Below, piece after piece: positions 16,615 to 25,612 of a DNA stretch of 50,041 nt (the stretch's first letter is position 1; each line of letters starts with the position of its first letter). The notes beneath the pieces are model-generated. The model had not been told where the DNA came from. It did no database searches and was given only the letters and a program-made list of their open reading frames with translations. Location: NCBI GenBank assembly GCA_002841435.1, contig PGZS01000002.1, positions 1-50,041 on the forward strand, given 5' to 3'. The DNA is from Firmicutes bacterium HGW-Firmicutes-3 (GTDB lineage Bacteria; Bacillota; Clostridia; Lachnospirales; Vallitaleaceae). The translations under genes and the position numbers were made by a program.

Positions 16615-17931
16615 ATGCTAAGATGGCTTAAAAAAATTATTGTAATGGTATGTGTACTTTCTTTGCTAGTATCTTTATTAGGTTGTGCTAAAGAAGAAAA
16701 AACAGGAACTACAGAAACTACAGAGGGAAAATCAACAAGTTCAAGTTCTGAGGAAGAAGTAATACTTACAGTATGGTTACCTTCAAATAATGAAAGTGAG
16801 AACAAGGTAATGTCTGAAATTATGGATGCTTATAATGAACTGAATGTAGGTAAAGTAGTTGTGGAATATCAGTTTGTTCCAAGAGCTAATGCTTTTGCTT
16901 ATGAAGATAAGATTAGTGCGGCTGTAACAATTAATCAACTACCAGATGTTTTAATGATGGACGGTCCGAATGTTAGTAACTATGCTTATTCAGAAATAAT
17001 TAAGCCAATTACTGAATTTTTCACTGAAGACGAACTAGATGATTTTGTTGCATCTATGCTTAGTCAAGGAACTTATAACGGAGAGTTATATGCTCTTTCT
17101 CCATCAGAATCAAGCGTAGTTATTTATTACAACAAAGATATTATTGATGCAGCGGGTATTGAGGTTCCAATGAAACTTGAAGATGCTTGGACTTTTGATG
17201 AATTCATGGAGATTGTTAAAACGGTACACAAGGATGGCGAAGTCTATGGTGTTAACATAGCACCTGACTATGGAACTGGAGAATGGATGACTTACATGCC
17301 TACGTTATTTCTATGGTCGTTTGGTGGGAATATTATATCAGAAGATGGAATGACTGCAGAAGGGTATATCAATAGTAGTGCTTCTGTTGAAGCTATGGAA
17401 TATTTTCAAAGCCTTTCCAATTACTCCAATTGGCAAGCAACTCCAACAGAATTTGAAGAAGGCAGAGCAGCATTTAAGATATGCGGATCTTGGTTAGTGC
17501 CAGGATTTGAAGCTAATCCTGATTTAAATTGGGGTATTACATATTTACCATATGAAAAGACACACGTAGCACCTTCTGGAGACTGGGCTTGGGGCGTCTC
17601 TTCAACAAAGCATGCAAAAGAAAGTGCTGATTTCCTAAAGTATATGCTAAATGCTGAAAACATTGAAAATTTTACAACGATTGCGGCTAAACCTCCAACA
17701 AGAAAATCATTGTTAAATGCATCAGAGTTATGGGCTAGTTATCCAAGAAGTATTATCAAGGATCAAGTTATCAACAGTGGACACCCAAGACCAAAAACAC
17801 CAGCTTATCCAGTTGTAACACAGGAATTTGCATCAGCTGCAGTGGATTTATTCTTAGGTGCTGATGTAAAAGAAAGACTGGATTTAGCAGCGTCGAATAT
17901 TGATGAGAATCTTCAAAGATATTTTAAATAG
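16615..17931 (+). CDS. Sugar ABC transporter substrate-binding lipoprotein
   Basis: A 438-residue family 1 extracellular binding protein. The signal peptide ends in the lipobox SLLGC with the lipidated Cys at residue 24, followed by a Ser/Thr/Glu-rich linker to about residue 45. The mature part has the family's landmarks, such as LPDVLMMDGPNV, ELYALSPSESSVVIYYNKDI, a Trp-rich ligand region and AAFKICGSW. RBS AGGAGG is about 7 bases before the ATG. It is the first gene of a transport operon placed just behind the YesM/YesN pair. The sugar is not identifiable; the neighbouring beta-propeller protein suggests an oligo- or polysaccharide breakdown product. Confidence 0.9.
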   Translation: MLRWLKKIIVMVCVLSLLVSLLGCAKEEKTGTTETTEGKSTSSSSEEEVILTVWLPSNNESENKVMSEIMDAYNELNVGKVVVEYQFVPRANAFAYEDKISAAVTINQLPDVLMMDGPNVSNYAYSEIIKPITEFFTEDELDDFVASMLSQGTYNGELYALSPSESSVVIYYNKDIIDAAGIEVPMKLEDAWTFDEFMEIVKTVHKDGEVYGVNIAPDYGTGEWMTYMPTLFLWSFGGNIISEDGMTAEGYINSSASVEAMEYFQSLSNYSNWQATPTEFEEGRAAFKICGSWLVPGFEANPDLNWGITYLPYEKTHVAPSGDWAWGVSSTKHAKESADFLKYMLNAENIENFTTIAAKPPTRKSLLNASELWASYPRSIIKDQVINSGHPRPKTPAYPVVTQEFASAAVDLFLGADVKERLDLAASNIDENLQRYFK

Positions 17932-17944
17932 TGTTTAATCATGG

Positions 17945-17982
17945 ATATCCTTCCAAAGTTGTTTTAGAATCTGGAAGGATAT
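17945..17982 (+). promoter_or_regulatory. Intercistronic hairpin after the binding-protein gene
   Basis: ATATCCTTCC pairs perfectly with GGAAGGATAT over an 18-base loop, without a proper T run. Such hairpins between binding-protein and permease genes commonly protect the upstream mRNA or partly stop transcription, giving more binding protein than permease. Here this is inference from position. Confidence 0.5.
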
Positions 17983-18052
17983 TACATGACTTAATGTACA
18001 CGTAATCTAATATAATAGAGCATTATTTTAATATATTACGAAAGGAGAGTAT

Positions 18053-18952
18053 ATGATTCATAAGATTCAACACCGTTTTCATATTGCTAAATATCAAAAA
18101 TCGTTACTTGGAATTATGTTTGTATTACCAGCTATATGTCTACTATTTACATTTTTGATTTTACCAGCTATTATGGCAGGAAAATATAGTTTTTACAATT
18201 ACAGTATACTGAAACCTGAAAACATGAATTTTATCGGATTAACAAATTATACAGATGTATTACAGAGCAAAGCATTTTGGAAGACAATGACAAACACATT
18301 CTATTTTGTTGTGGTAGTGGTACCGTTTCAAAGCTCACTGGCATTATTGATGGCAATTTTAATTAATAAGAAATCAAGGATTACCAATGTCTTTAGAATC
18401 GGTTTTTTTAGTCCAGTAATCACCTCAATCGTTGTAATATCCATCCTTTGGACATTTATGTATGCAAAAGAAGGCTTAATCAATAATTTCTTAAGTATTT
18501 TCGGCATACCTAATCAGCCATTCTTAACAAGCGAAAAGCAGGCCATGAATTCCATAATTTTCATGTCGGCTTGGCAGGCATCAGGATATTTTATGATGAT
18601 TTTTTTAGCTGGCTTAAAGGAAATCCCTGAAACACTGTATGAAGCTGCAGCTATAGATGGAGCCAACAAGTTTAAACAATTCATCCATGTCACAGTTCCA
18701 GGACTTAGAAATGTCATAAAATTCGTTGTAGTCGTTACAACAATTCATGCTTTTAAACTTTTTCAACAGCCATTTATTATGACAGGTGGAGGTCCTAATG
18801 GAAGTACCCAGACGGTTGTACAGATGATCTACAAAGAGGGTTTTCAATATAGAAATGCTGGATACTCATCGACAATAGCTATTTTGTTCTTTATAGTAAT
18901 TGCAGCTGTTTCTACCTTAATTCAGAAGCTTATAAAAGATCGTTCATATTGA
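18053..18952 (+). CDS. Sugar ABC transporter permease (MalF/UgpA type)
   Basis: A 299-residue permease with six predicted membrane helices. The cytoplasmic EAA loop that docks with the ATPase is clear: LYEAAAIDGANKFKQF ... VTVPGL at about residues 194-216. RBS GGAGAG lies just upstream of ATG 18053. It follows the binding protein and precedes its partner permease by 12 bases, making the usual MalF/MalG heterodimer. No ATPase gene is present in this operon. Confidence 0.9.
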   Translation: MIHKIQHRFHIAKYQKSLLGIMFVLPAICLLFTFLILPAIMAGKYSFYNYSILKPENMNFIGLTNYTDVLQSKAFWKTMTNTFYFVVVVVPFQSSLALLMAILINKKSRITNVFRIGFFSPVITSIVVISILWTFMYAKEGLINNFLSIFGIPNQPFLTSEKQAMNSIIFMSAWQASGYFMMIFLAGLKEIPETLYEAAAIDGANKFKQFIHVTVPGLRNVIKFVVVVTTIHAFKLFQQPFIMTGGGPNGSTQTVVQMIYKEGFQYRNAGYSSTIAILFFIVIAAVSTLIQKLIKDRSY

Positions 18953-18964
18953 GGAGGAATAATA

Positions 18965-19807
18965 ATGAAAAAATTGAATAAAAGACACATTATAGATATT
19001 GGTTCCCTCATTTTAAGAACATTATTTTTCTTGGTATTCATCGCACCATTGCTATGGCTAGTAGTATCTTCTTTCAAACAGGAAATGAATATTTTTAAAG
19101 ACATGGGCTCACTAAGTGCATTTATCCCAAAAGATCTTTTTTTGGGAAATTACACGAAGGCTTTTCAACGAGCTGATCTCATCAAATATGTGATGAACAG
19201 TATGTTTTATGTTTTTCTAATTACACTATTTGGTATGATTGTTAACAGTTTATGTGGGTATGGTTTAGCTAAGTTGAAGGTGCCCTATAGTAAACAAATT
19301 CTTAAATTTATTATCGCACTCATTATCATCCCCTTTGAAACAATTATTTTGCCCCTTTTCTTGATTGTTAATAATTTCGGATGGGTTAACAGCTTTCAGG
19401 CGCTTATTGTACCGTTTATTGCCAATTGCTTCAATATTTATCTTTTTAAACAGTTTTTTTCAGGGATACCAGATGAATTTTTGGAAGCTGCTAGAGTAGA
19501 TGGCGCTTCTGACTTGAGAACTTTCTTACAGATTGTTCTTCCTCAATCTACGACAGTTTTTGCTACCGTTTTTATTCTTACTTTCGTTGCACATTGGGGA
19601 GACTTCATGTGGCCTTTAATCGTTGCTTCTGATGATTCGGTAAGGACAATTCAAGTGGGTTTACAGTTTTTATTTACCAATCCACCACAATTATATGGTG
19701 TCATCTTAGCTGGGCTTACCTTTTCAACAATTCCATTGGCAATAATATTCCTTATGTTTCAAAAGTACTATGTACAGAGTGCTGCATCTTCAGGCTTGAA
19801 AGGTTAG
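18965..19807 (+). CDS. Sugar ABC transporter permease (MalG/UgpE type)
   Basis: A 280-residue permease with six membrane helices and the EAA loop LEAARVDGASDLRTF ... IVLPQS at about residues 171-192. GAGGAATA precedes ATG 18965. It ends directly where the glycosidase-like gene begins, so the two are translationally linked. The C-terminal SGLKG is usual for this family. Confidence 0.9.
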   Translation: MKKLNKRHIIDIGSLILRTLFFLVFIAPLLWLVVSSFKQEMNIFKDMGSLSAFIPKDLFLGNYTKAFQRADLIKYVMNSMFYVFLITLFGMIVNSLCGYGLAKLKVPYSKQILKFIIALIIIPFETIILPLFLIVNNFGWVNSFQALIVPFIANCFNIYLFKQFFSGIPDEFLEAARVDGASDLRTFLQIVLPQSTTVFATVFILTFVAHWGDFMWPLIVASDDSVRTIQVGLQFLFTNPPQLYGVILAGLTFSTIPLAIIFLMFQKYYVQSAASSGLKG

Positions 19808-20896
19808 GTGTTTAGTTTGAACGAAATTATTCAGGCGGAGTTTTTTTATGTTTGGGATAACTGGGGGTTTGTATCACATGATGGGGTTTTGCATATTTAT
19901 GCTCAATATTGTGAAAAGTCTTTATGCGTTCTCCCAGAGGATCGGTATTGGAATGTTCATATTGAACACTTCATTTCCCTAGATCATGGAAAAACTTTCA
20001 AGCAGCGCGGACCAGTTATTCAAAAAAGTCTTGATAGAGAAGCATTTGATTCTTATAACATCTGGTCTGGATGTGCAATTCCCTTAGAGGACGAGAAGGT
20101 TTTAGCGCTTTATACAGGATTGAAATTGCCGAAAGAATCGTTAGAGAGTGATAGAAAATATGCTTTGCAGAGTATTGGTGGAGCAATATCAGAAGATGGA
20201 GGATATACGTTTAGTAAATTAGACAGACCTTTAATATCTCCTATTAGAGATTATGAGCTACTCCAAGAAAAGGGTTATTATTTGGGACCGATAGAAACAC
20301 TAGGAGCAATTGATGATCCTGATGGAACTTTTATGTGCTTGAGAGATCCAGAAGTATTTATTGAAGATCATACGTTGCATATTATTTTTGGAGCTAAGGC
20401 TGTTCAACATATTGATGGGAAGAACATAATAAGAAATGCCATAGGCCATGCAATTATCAAGGATCTAGACAATATTGAGAGCCTTGAGATACAAAGACCT
20501 CTATTTATAGCGAAAGAAAATGATTATAATCAACTGGAATTACCTAATTTAATAAAATGGAAAGAATATTTTTATTTGATTATTTCAACAACAAAATTAG
20601 ATTATATAGGACAACCAGATGTAGAGGTGGAAAAAACAGTCAGAGTGTATCGGTCAACACAATTAATAGATGGTGACTGGGAACCTTTTGGCAAAGACGG
20701 AGAGCATATCATACTAAAAAATAAAATCCATAAGTTATATGGACCCAAATTGATCCATATGAGTGCTAAAAATGGCGTATACTTTTTTAGACCATTTGTA
20801 ATAGGAGAAACATATGCACCACCTACAATAGGTATTGATTTTTTTGGTTCCAAGGCAAAAGTTTTGTATAATATAGTTTCCAATGAATACGTATGA
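19808..20896 (+). CDS. Beta-propeller glycosidase-like protein (GH43/GH32/GH68-like fold)
   Basis: A cytoplasmic 362-residue protein (no signal peptide). Repeated blade-like segments, such as GFVSHDGVLHIYAQY, ISLDHGKTFKQRG, ISEDGGYTFSKL and LRDPEVFIEDHTLHIIFGAK, point to a five-bladed propeller of the GH43/GH32/GH68 kind. The RDPEVF element resembles the RDP motif that holds a catalytic-site Asp in GH32/68. Exact family and substrate cannot be settled by eye. GTG 19808 touches the stop of the upstream permease; TTG 19817 is an alternative. Its position in the transport operon suggests it cleaves the imported oligosaccharide inside the cell, though some propeller proteins here are phosphorylases. 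Confidence 0.65.
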   Translation: MFSLNEIIQAEFFYVWDNWGFVSHDGVLHIYAQYCEKSLCVLPEDRYWNVHIEHFISLDHGKTFKQRGPVIQKSLDREAFDSYNIWSGCAIPLEDEKVLALYTGLKLPKESLESDRKYALQSIGGAISEDGGYTFSKLDRPLISPIRDYELLQEKGYYLGPIETLGAIDDPDGTFMCLRDPEVFIEDHTLHIIFGAKAVQHIDGKNIIRNAIGHAIIKDLDNIESLEIQRPLFIAKENDYNQLELPNLIKWKEYFYLIISTTKLDYIGQPDVEVEKTVRVYRSTQLIDGDWEPFGKDGEHIILKNKIHKLYGPKLIHMSAKNGVYFFRPFVIGETYAPPTIGIDFFGSKAKVLYNIVSNEYV

Positions 20897-20918
20897 TATT
20901 GGCTTTACTATATCATAC
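20891..20918 (+). other. Hairpin over the glycosidase stop codon
   Basis: GTATGATAT pairs with ATATCATAC; the TGA stop is inside the left arm. On the plus strand an A run rather than a T run follows, so it is not a normal terminator for this operon. The real terminator is at 21171-21227; the sequence between shows nothing further. Confidence 0.4.
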
Positions 20919-21170
20919 AAAAAAATATGAATAGAAAGATACGAGTTGCAGCTTTATCTTTTTTTACAGTTGCTTCAAATCTATAAAATTATATTGTTAT
21001 CGGTAATAGAAAAATCAGTTTGCTAATTTCAGCTTTCATTTACTTCAAAATACTAGTAATAATAGCTAATCCATCGACCTGATAGCGTGTGTGTTTTCTT
21101 ATTTTGAAGTTATTTTAAGGTGGCCAATGAGTATAAATTAGTGGGATTCTAATCAATTGATGTCATAAAA

Positions 21171-21227
21171 AAAGAGAGTCAAGTAAAATAGCACTTAAGA
21201 AGTGCTTGATTACTTTGACTCTCTTTT
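21171..21227. terminator. Bidirectional terminator between two convergent sugar operons
   Basis: AAAGAGAGTCAAGTAA pairs with TTACTTTGACTCTCTTT, and an inner hairpin AGCACTT-AAG-AAGTGCT sits in the loop. A runs to the left and T runs to the right allow it to end both the plus-strand operon (13105-20896) and the minus-strand operon ending at 21244. Confidence 0.85.
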
Positions 21228-21243
21228 ATAATATTTTGAAATG

Positions 21244-22074
21244 TTATTTAATCGCACCGGATGTCACGCCGCGGATAATGTGTTTTTGGGCAAAAATATA
21301 AAAAATTACAACGGGTATAAGGGTGAGGGTAAGAGCGGCCATAGCTAAATGCCAATCTTTAGAGTAAGCACCAAAAAAATACTGGGTTGAAAGTGGAACC
21401 GTTCGAACGGATTTTTCTTGAAGTACCAAGGATGGAAGCAGGTAATCATTCCAAATCCAAATCCCATTAAGAATCATAACTGTCACAGAGATTGGTTTGA
21501 GCAAAGGTAGAACAATATGCCAAAATACTTGATGGGGTTTGCAACCATCAATATAGGCAGCCTCTTCAAGAGCCACGGGAATTCCCTTCATAAAGCCATG
21601 AAATAGAAAAATAGACATACTAGAGCCAAAGCCTAGATACATGATTATAATTCCCAAACGGCTATTGATGAGATTGAGCTTGTTGACGCCAAATAGATCG
21701 ACTAGAGGTAGCATGACCGTTTGAAATGGAATCAGCATTGAAATGACAAAAAGCATGAATATAATTGCACTTAGTCTGTGTTTTGTCCGGAGTAAAACCC
21801 ACGCGGACATGGATGAAAAAAGCACTAACAATAGCAAGCTAGTGACTGTGATCACGGTTGAATTCATAAAGGCTTGAGCAAAATCCATTTTCTCCATAGC
21901 ATGTGGATAGTTCTCTAAGATAAAAGGGTTGGGAAGTCCAAGGGTATCGACGAGAATATTTCGCTTTGTTTTAAAACTGTTGAAGATAATAAAGTAAAAA
22001 GGCGAAATATAAACGAGACCAATAAGCAGACCGATAATTTCTATGAAACTTAAGTGAAGTTTCTTGTTTTTCAT
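21244..22074 (-). CDS. Sugar ABC transporter permease (MalG type), second system
   Basis: A 276-residue permease, last gene of the minus-strand operon. Six membrane helices; the EAA loop is EEAAYIDGCKPHQVF ... IVLPLL. It begins at the base where the upstream permease ends (coordinates share base 22074), so translation is coupled. C-terminal RGVTSGAIK is typical of this family. It is not closely similar to the MalG-type protein at 18965 and so serves a separate transporter. Confidence 0.9.
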   Translation of the reverse strand: MKNKKLHLSFIEIIGLLIGLVYISPFYFIIFNSFKTKRNILVDTLGLPNPFILENYPHAMEKMDFAQAFMNSTVITVTSLLLLVLFSSMSAWVLLRTKHRLSAIIFMLFVISMLIPFQTVMLPLVDLFGVNKLNLINSRLGIIIMYLGFGSSMSIFLFHGFMKGIPVALEEAAYIDGCKPHQVFWHIVLPLLKPISVTVMILNGIWIWNDYLLPSLVLQEKSVRTVPLSTQYFFGAYSKDWHLAMAALTLTLIPVVIFYIFAQKHIIRGVTSGAIK

Positions 22075-22949
22075 TACATTTCCACCTCCCTTTTCTTAGA
22101 GGAATATACTTGTAAAATTGAAATCACAGCTATAAATACAAAAAACAAGACGGCTTGTGCTTGACCTTCACCGAAGTTAAGTTCCTTAAAGGCCTTACTA
22201 AGAATTTCCATGGCCAACAACTCGGTTTGCCTTGCTGGTTCACCTGCTGTTAGTGAAGCATTGACATCATACATTTTAAAAGAACCTGAGAGTGTTAGGA
22301 ATAAGCTGACAGTAAATGCAGGTGCAACTAAGGGAAAAACGATATGTCGAATGCGTTGTAGGGCATTTGCACCATCAATTTTTGAAGCTTCAAGAAACTC
22401 CTCTGGAATACTTTGAATAGCTGCAACATAGATAACCATAATATACCCAGCCATCTGCCAAGTGGAGACGATAGCCATAGCTAATAGGGCAGTGGTTGGT
22501 TTTGAGAGCATATTTTCACCTGAGAGCATAAGATCCGGCAAAATTTTGATAAAAATAAACTTCCAAATGTAGCCTAGGATAAGGCCACCGATTAAATTAG
22601 GCATAAAAAAAATGGTTCTCAGTAAGTTGGCTGTTCTTAGCCGTTGGGTAACGAGAAGTGCTAAAGAAAATCCAACGATATTAATTAACAGGATGCTATA
22701 ACCACTATAAGTAAGCGTTAAAAGGAACGACTTCATCACTTGCTGGTCATTAAAAACGTTTAAATAATTGGCAAACCCAATAAATTGAATGGGTTTGCCA
22801 GGAATTGCATTCCAATCTGAGAAGGAATAATAAATACCCGTTAAGAAGGGAATGATAACGACAAGAAAAAAAGTGATGAGCGTCGGCGTTAAGAAAGTCC
22901 AAAAAATAATCCATTTTCTAAATTTTGTGTTCATAGGATTAACCGCCAA
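22074..22949 (-). CDS. Sugar ABC transporter permease (MalF type), second system
   Basis: A 291-residue permease with six membrane helices and the EAA loop LEASKIDGANALQRI ... VFPLVAP. The N terminus WIIFWTFLTPTLITFFLVV is a typical first helix. It lies 164 bases behind the binding-protein gene; that gap contains a short inverted-repeat element. It pairs with the next permease, and the ATPase must come from elsewhere. Confidence 0.9.
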   Translation of the reverse strand: MAVNPMNTKFRKWIIFWTFLTPTLITFFLVVIIPFLTGIYYSFSDWNAIPGKPIQFIGFANYLNVFNDQQVMKSFLLTLTYSGYSILLINIVGFSLALLVTQRLRTANLLRTIFFMPNLIGGLILGYIWKFIFIKILPDLMLSGENMLSKPTTALLAMAIVSTWQMAGYIMVIYVAAIQSIPEEFLEASKIDGANALQRIRHIVFPLVAPAFTVSLFLTLSGSFKMYDVNASLTAGEPARQTELLAMEILSKAFKELNFGEGQAQAVLFFVFIAVISILQVYSSKKREVEM

Positions 22950-22974
22950 TCTATTTTATTTATATAATATGGCT

Positions 22975-23042
22975 AAGGTGTTAAAACTATATAGTTGAAA
23001 TTTCGCATACAATATATAGTTATGAACGTATCAACGTAACCT
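22975..23042. repeat. Mini inverted-repeat element, copy A
   Basis: Begins GGCTAAGGTGTTAAAACTAT and ends with a rough reverse complement (ATAGTTATGAACG...AACGTAACC). The inner AACTATATAGTT is a perfect 12-base palindrome. The first 24 bases differ at only three positions from those at 25669, and the motif also resembles the ends of 30111-30174. It lies between a binding-protein gene and a permease gene, so it may also influence expression there. Confidence 0.45.
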
Positions 23043-23113
23043 ATATATTATATGTGATTTAATGAAACTTAGTTTTTACCCTTCAACCATAATATTGAAA
23101 GTTACAAAATGAC

Positions 23114-24415
23114 TTATTTTGCCTTAACTAATTCTTGATATTTTGTATCAAGAAATTTCAAGTAGTCGTCTTTAGAGAATTCACCAAGGTAATACTTTTG
23201 AAGACCTTCTTTTGATGTAGGATCTAGGTAACCATTAGGTGTATACATCCAAACCCAAGGACTAGTTTTACCTGCTTGGCTATATGCTTGGATAGATTGT
23301 GACAGTGGATCGTTAGCTTTTAAAGTGATATTCGAAAAAGCAGGAATGAACTTACAATCATTAACGATGAATTGTGCACCGCGTTCACTCGAAGCCATAT
23401 AATCAAGGAAAAGTTTAGCAGCCTCTTTGTTACCAGCTGCTGAATTGGTATTAACTGCCCAAAACTGTGGAACGCCAACCATAATGGTATCATTTTTCCA
23501 AGAAGGATCATCACTGAGTGGCACAGGTAAGAAGGCGATATTCATATTTTCTTCAATATCATTTATTTGGTTAATTGTCCAATTCCCTTGATGGAGAAGT
23601 GCTGTTTTACCAAGGGCAAAGCTTGAATATTGATCATCATAAGAAACCGTCATCAGGTTATCGAAGCTGTATTCGAAATATAAATCTAAGAGGTTAAGAT
23701 AACCTTCAAAGCGATCATTACCATGGATTGTAGCGGTCCCTTGATTAAGTGCTTCGATAAAATCAAAAGGATTTTCTTGCCTAGCAAAAGGGACGTTGAA
23801 AGCATGAATGGCAGCTGTCCACCAAGCGCTATCACCTACAGAAAAGGATAAAACTTTGTCAATGCCTAGTTCTGATTTTTTACTTTCAAGGGTTGCAAAA
23901 GCTTCTTTCAAAGCCGTTAAAGTTGTGATACTTGTAGGATCAATACCAGCTGTTTCAAACATATCGATATTATAAATGAGACCATAACCTTCAACATTAT
24001 AAGGCTGTCCATAAACTTCGCCATCTCGTGTCACCATATCAAGGGTACCATCAAATGCATTGTTAACCCAAGGTTGGTCTGTTAAAGGTTCAAGATAATC
24101 TTCCCATAGAGCCAGTTCACTTGGACCACCGATATTAAAAATGTCCGGTTCATTCCCAGAATTCATTCTTTTATTTAATGAACCACCGTAGTCTTGACCA
24201 CCACCAACCGTGTCAATAACTACATTGATGTAGGGGTAGGCTACTTCAAAATCAGCGATTAAGCTGTCAAGTTGGTCGACGATTTCCACTTTAAATTGAA
24301 AGATATTGAGTGTAACAGGCTCATTTTCTAATGTACTTTCTGAAACTTTTTGATTACAAGCAGCTAAGGATATAATAAGTGATAAAACAAGTGTTATTGA
24401 TAATAACTTTTTCAT
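23114..24415 (-). CDS. Sugar ABC transporter substrate-binding lipoprotein, second system
   Basis: A 433-residue family 1 extracellular binding protein. I start it at ATG 24415, because GGAGGG lies about 10 bases upstream; the ORF-track start lies inside that site. The signal peptide MKKLLSITLVLSLIISLAAC has a lipobox with Cys20. Further landmarks are ADFEVAYPYINVVIDTVGGG, PDIFNIGGPSE, YGQPYNVEGYGLIYN and a Trp-rich C-terminal region (TSPWVWMYTPNGY). It is directly controlled, in all likelihood, by the LacI-type regulator gene upstream, via two operators around its promoter. The sugar is unknown. Confidence 0.9.
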   Translation of the reverse strand: MKKLLSITLVLSLIISLAACNQKVSESTLENEPVTLNIFQFKVEIVDQLDSLIADFEVAYPYINVVIDTVGGGQDYGGSLNKRMNSGNEPDIFNIGGPSELALWEDYLEPLTDQPWVNNAFDGTLDMVTRDGEVYGQPYNVEGYGLIYNIDMFETAGIDPTSITTLTALKEAFATLESKKSELGIDKVLSFSVGDSAWWTAAIHAFNVPFARQENPFDFIEALNQGTATIHGNDRFEGYLNLLDLYFEYSFDNLMTVSYDDQYSSFALGKTALLHQGNWTINQINDIEENMNIAFLPVPLSDDPSWKNDTIMVGVPQFWAVNTNSAAGNKEAAKLFLDYMASSERGAQFIVNDCKFIPAFSNITLKANDPLSQSIQAYSQAGKTSPWVWMYTPNGYLDPTSKEGLQKYYLGEFSKDDYLKFLDTKYQELVKAK

Positions 24416-24460
24416 AGTTTTAATTCCCTCCATATTATATGAACTGTTTAGTTACAATAG

Positions 24461-24474
24461 GTTATGCGCATAAC
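24461..24474. promoter_or_regulatory. LacI-family operator, downstream copy
   Basis: GTTATGCGCATAAC is a perfect 14-base palindrome with the central CG of LacI-family sites. It lies just after the predicted transcription start of the binding-protein gene. It is identical to the copy at 24521. Confidence 0.85.
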
Positions 24475-24488
24475 GTCTATATTAAAAT

Positions 24489-24517
24489 ATGATAACATAA
24501 AAAATACGCACAATCAA
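24489..24517 (-). promoter_or_regulatory. Promoter of the second sugar transporter operon
   Basis: On the minus strand TTGATT (24517-24512) is separated by exactly 17 bases from TATCAT (24494-24489). Start of transcription is expected near 24482. One operator sits immediately upstream of the -35 box, the other immediately after the start. Confidence 0.7.
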
Positions 24518-24520
24518 TTA

Positions 24521-24534
24521 GTTATGCGCATAAC
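24521..24534. promoter_or_regulatory. LacI-family operator, upstream copy
   Basis: A second perfect GTTATGCGCATAAC, centred exactly 60 bases (close to six helical turns) from the first, with the promoter in between. The arrangement suits cooperative binding or DNA looping by a tetramer or by two dimers. Confidence 0.85.
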
Positions 24535-24595
24535 GTATAAAATGCATAGATTTATATTAAAGAAGTTGTTGAATATAGACAAAGAAATACTGAGT

Positions 24596-25612
24596 TTATC
24601 TTGTAGGAAGAGTTGAGTCTCTAACAATTAGTTCGACAGGGAGTTTATAATCATGTGTACTAAGCTTTTCCCCATGAATCATACGAATCAAGCGCTCAAT
24701 GGCACAAAAACATTTGTGTTGAGTATTTTGACTAACAGTTGTTAGTTTGGGACGCACTAGCTCAGAGAGGACATTATTGTCATAACCAACAATAGCAATG
24801 TTTTCGGGAATTTTAAAGCCTGTGTCTTGAAGAATGAGCATACTTTCGACAGCATAAAAATCAGATGCAAAAAAAAGGGCACTACAACGGCGAAACTCGG
24901 GAATTAATCCTATGATTTGTTCTTCGCGTTCATCGATTTGTTTTTTTAGGAGTAGGTGATGATTTTCTGATAAATCAATCCCTTGTTCCTGATAGGCAAA
25001 AACAAAGCCATTCCATCGCTCATAATCAACGCCGAGTTTGTTGTCTGATAAAAAACGCACTTGATGGTGACCAAGTTTAAACAGATGTTGACCCACAGCA
25101 TAACCGCCGCCAAAGTCATCAGAGCCGACATTTGGAAAAGCAGGATCGTTAAGATAGGCGTCTAATGTGACGAAAGGGATTTGTATGTTACGGAGAACTT
25201 GATTAGCTGTAAGTGGGCCAACGCCAATCAAGATAATGCCAGATAGATTCCAGGTCATAGCAAGGGTAGTAATCTCTGTTAAATCTTTTTCAATGACATG
25301 AAAAATCATATAGTAGCCATAATTGCGTATCATCGACTCAGCGGATTGGATGACTTCGCTTAAAAAAGGGTCAAGTCCTGCATGTCTATTAGCACGTTGG
25401 GCATTTCCATAGACAACAATTGCAATGATTTTTGAATCTTTTTTTGCGAGTAGATGGGCTGCAAGGTTAGGTACATAATTGGTCTCACGCAAGAAATCCT
25501 GAACAATTCGAATGGTTTTCTTAGATACTTTGTCATGGTGACCGTGAATGACATTTGATACAGTTGTCGTGCTTACACCAGCCATTTCGGCAATGTCTTT
25601 GATTCGAATCAT
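24596..25612 (-). CDS. LacI-family transcriptional regulator
   Basis: A 338-residue repressor. The N-terminal HTH and hinge are clear: IKDIAEMAGVSTTTVSNVI at residues 4-22, then NYVPNLAAHLLA (hinge helix, with the L-A pair that enters the minor groove). The rest is a periplasmic-binding-protein-like effector domain (IIAIVV, GIILIGVGPL, VTLDAY, FFASDFYA, IAIVGYDNN). GGAGGT lies 7 bases before ATG 25612. It is upstream of, and codirectional with, the sugar transporter, whose promoter lies between two perfect palindromes; it most likely represses that operon until a sugar binds. No identical palindrome is seen upstream of its own start, so autoregulation is not evident. Confidence 0.93.
   Translation of the reverse strand: MIRIKDIAEMAGVSTTTVSNVIHGHHDKVSKKTIRIVQDFLRETNYVPNLAAHLLAKKDSKIIAIVVYGNAQRANRHAGLDPFLSEVIQSAESMIRNYGYYMIFHVIEKDLTEITTLAMTWNLSGIILIGVGPLTANQVLRNIQIPFVTLDAYLNDPAFPNVGSDDFGGGYAVGQHLFKLGHHQVRFLSDNKLGVDYERWNGFVFAYQEQGIDLSENHHLLLKKQIDEREEQIIGLIPEFRRCSALFFASDFYAVESMLILQDTGFKIPENIAIVGYDNNVLSELVRPKLTTVSQNTQHKCFCAIERLIRMIHGEKLSTHDYKLPVELIVRDSTLPTR

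Noticed and set aside
20891-20918. Hairpin as terminator of the first sugar operon
   Set aside because: It is followed by A rather than T on the plus strand and overlaps the stop codon; a much better terminator lies at 21171-21227.
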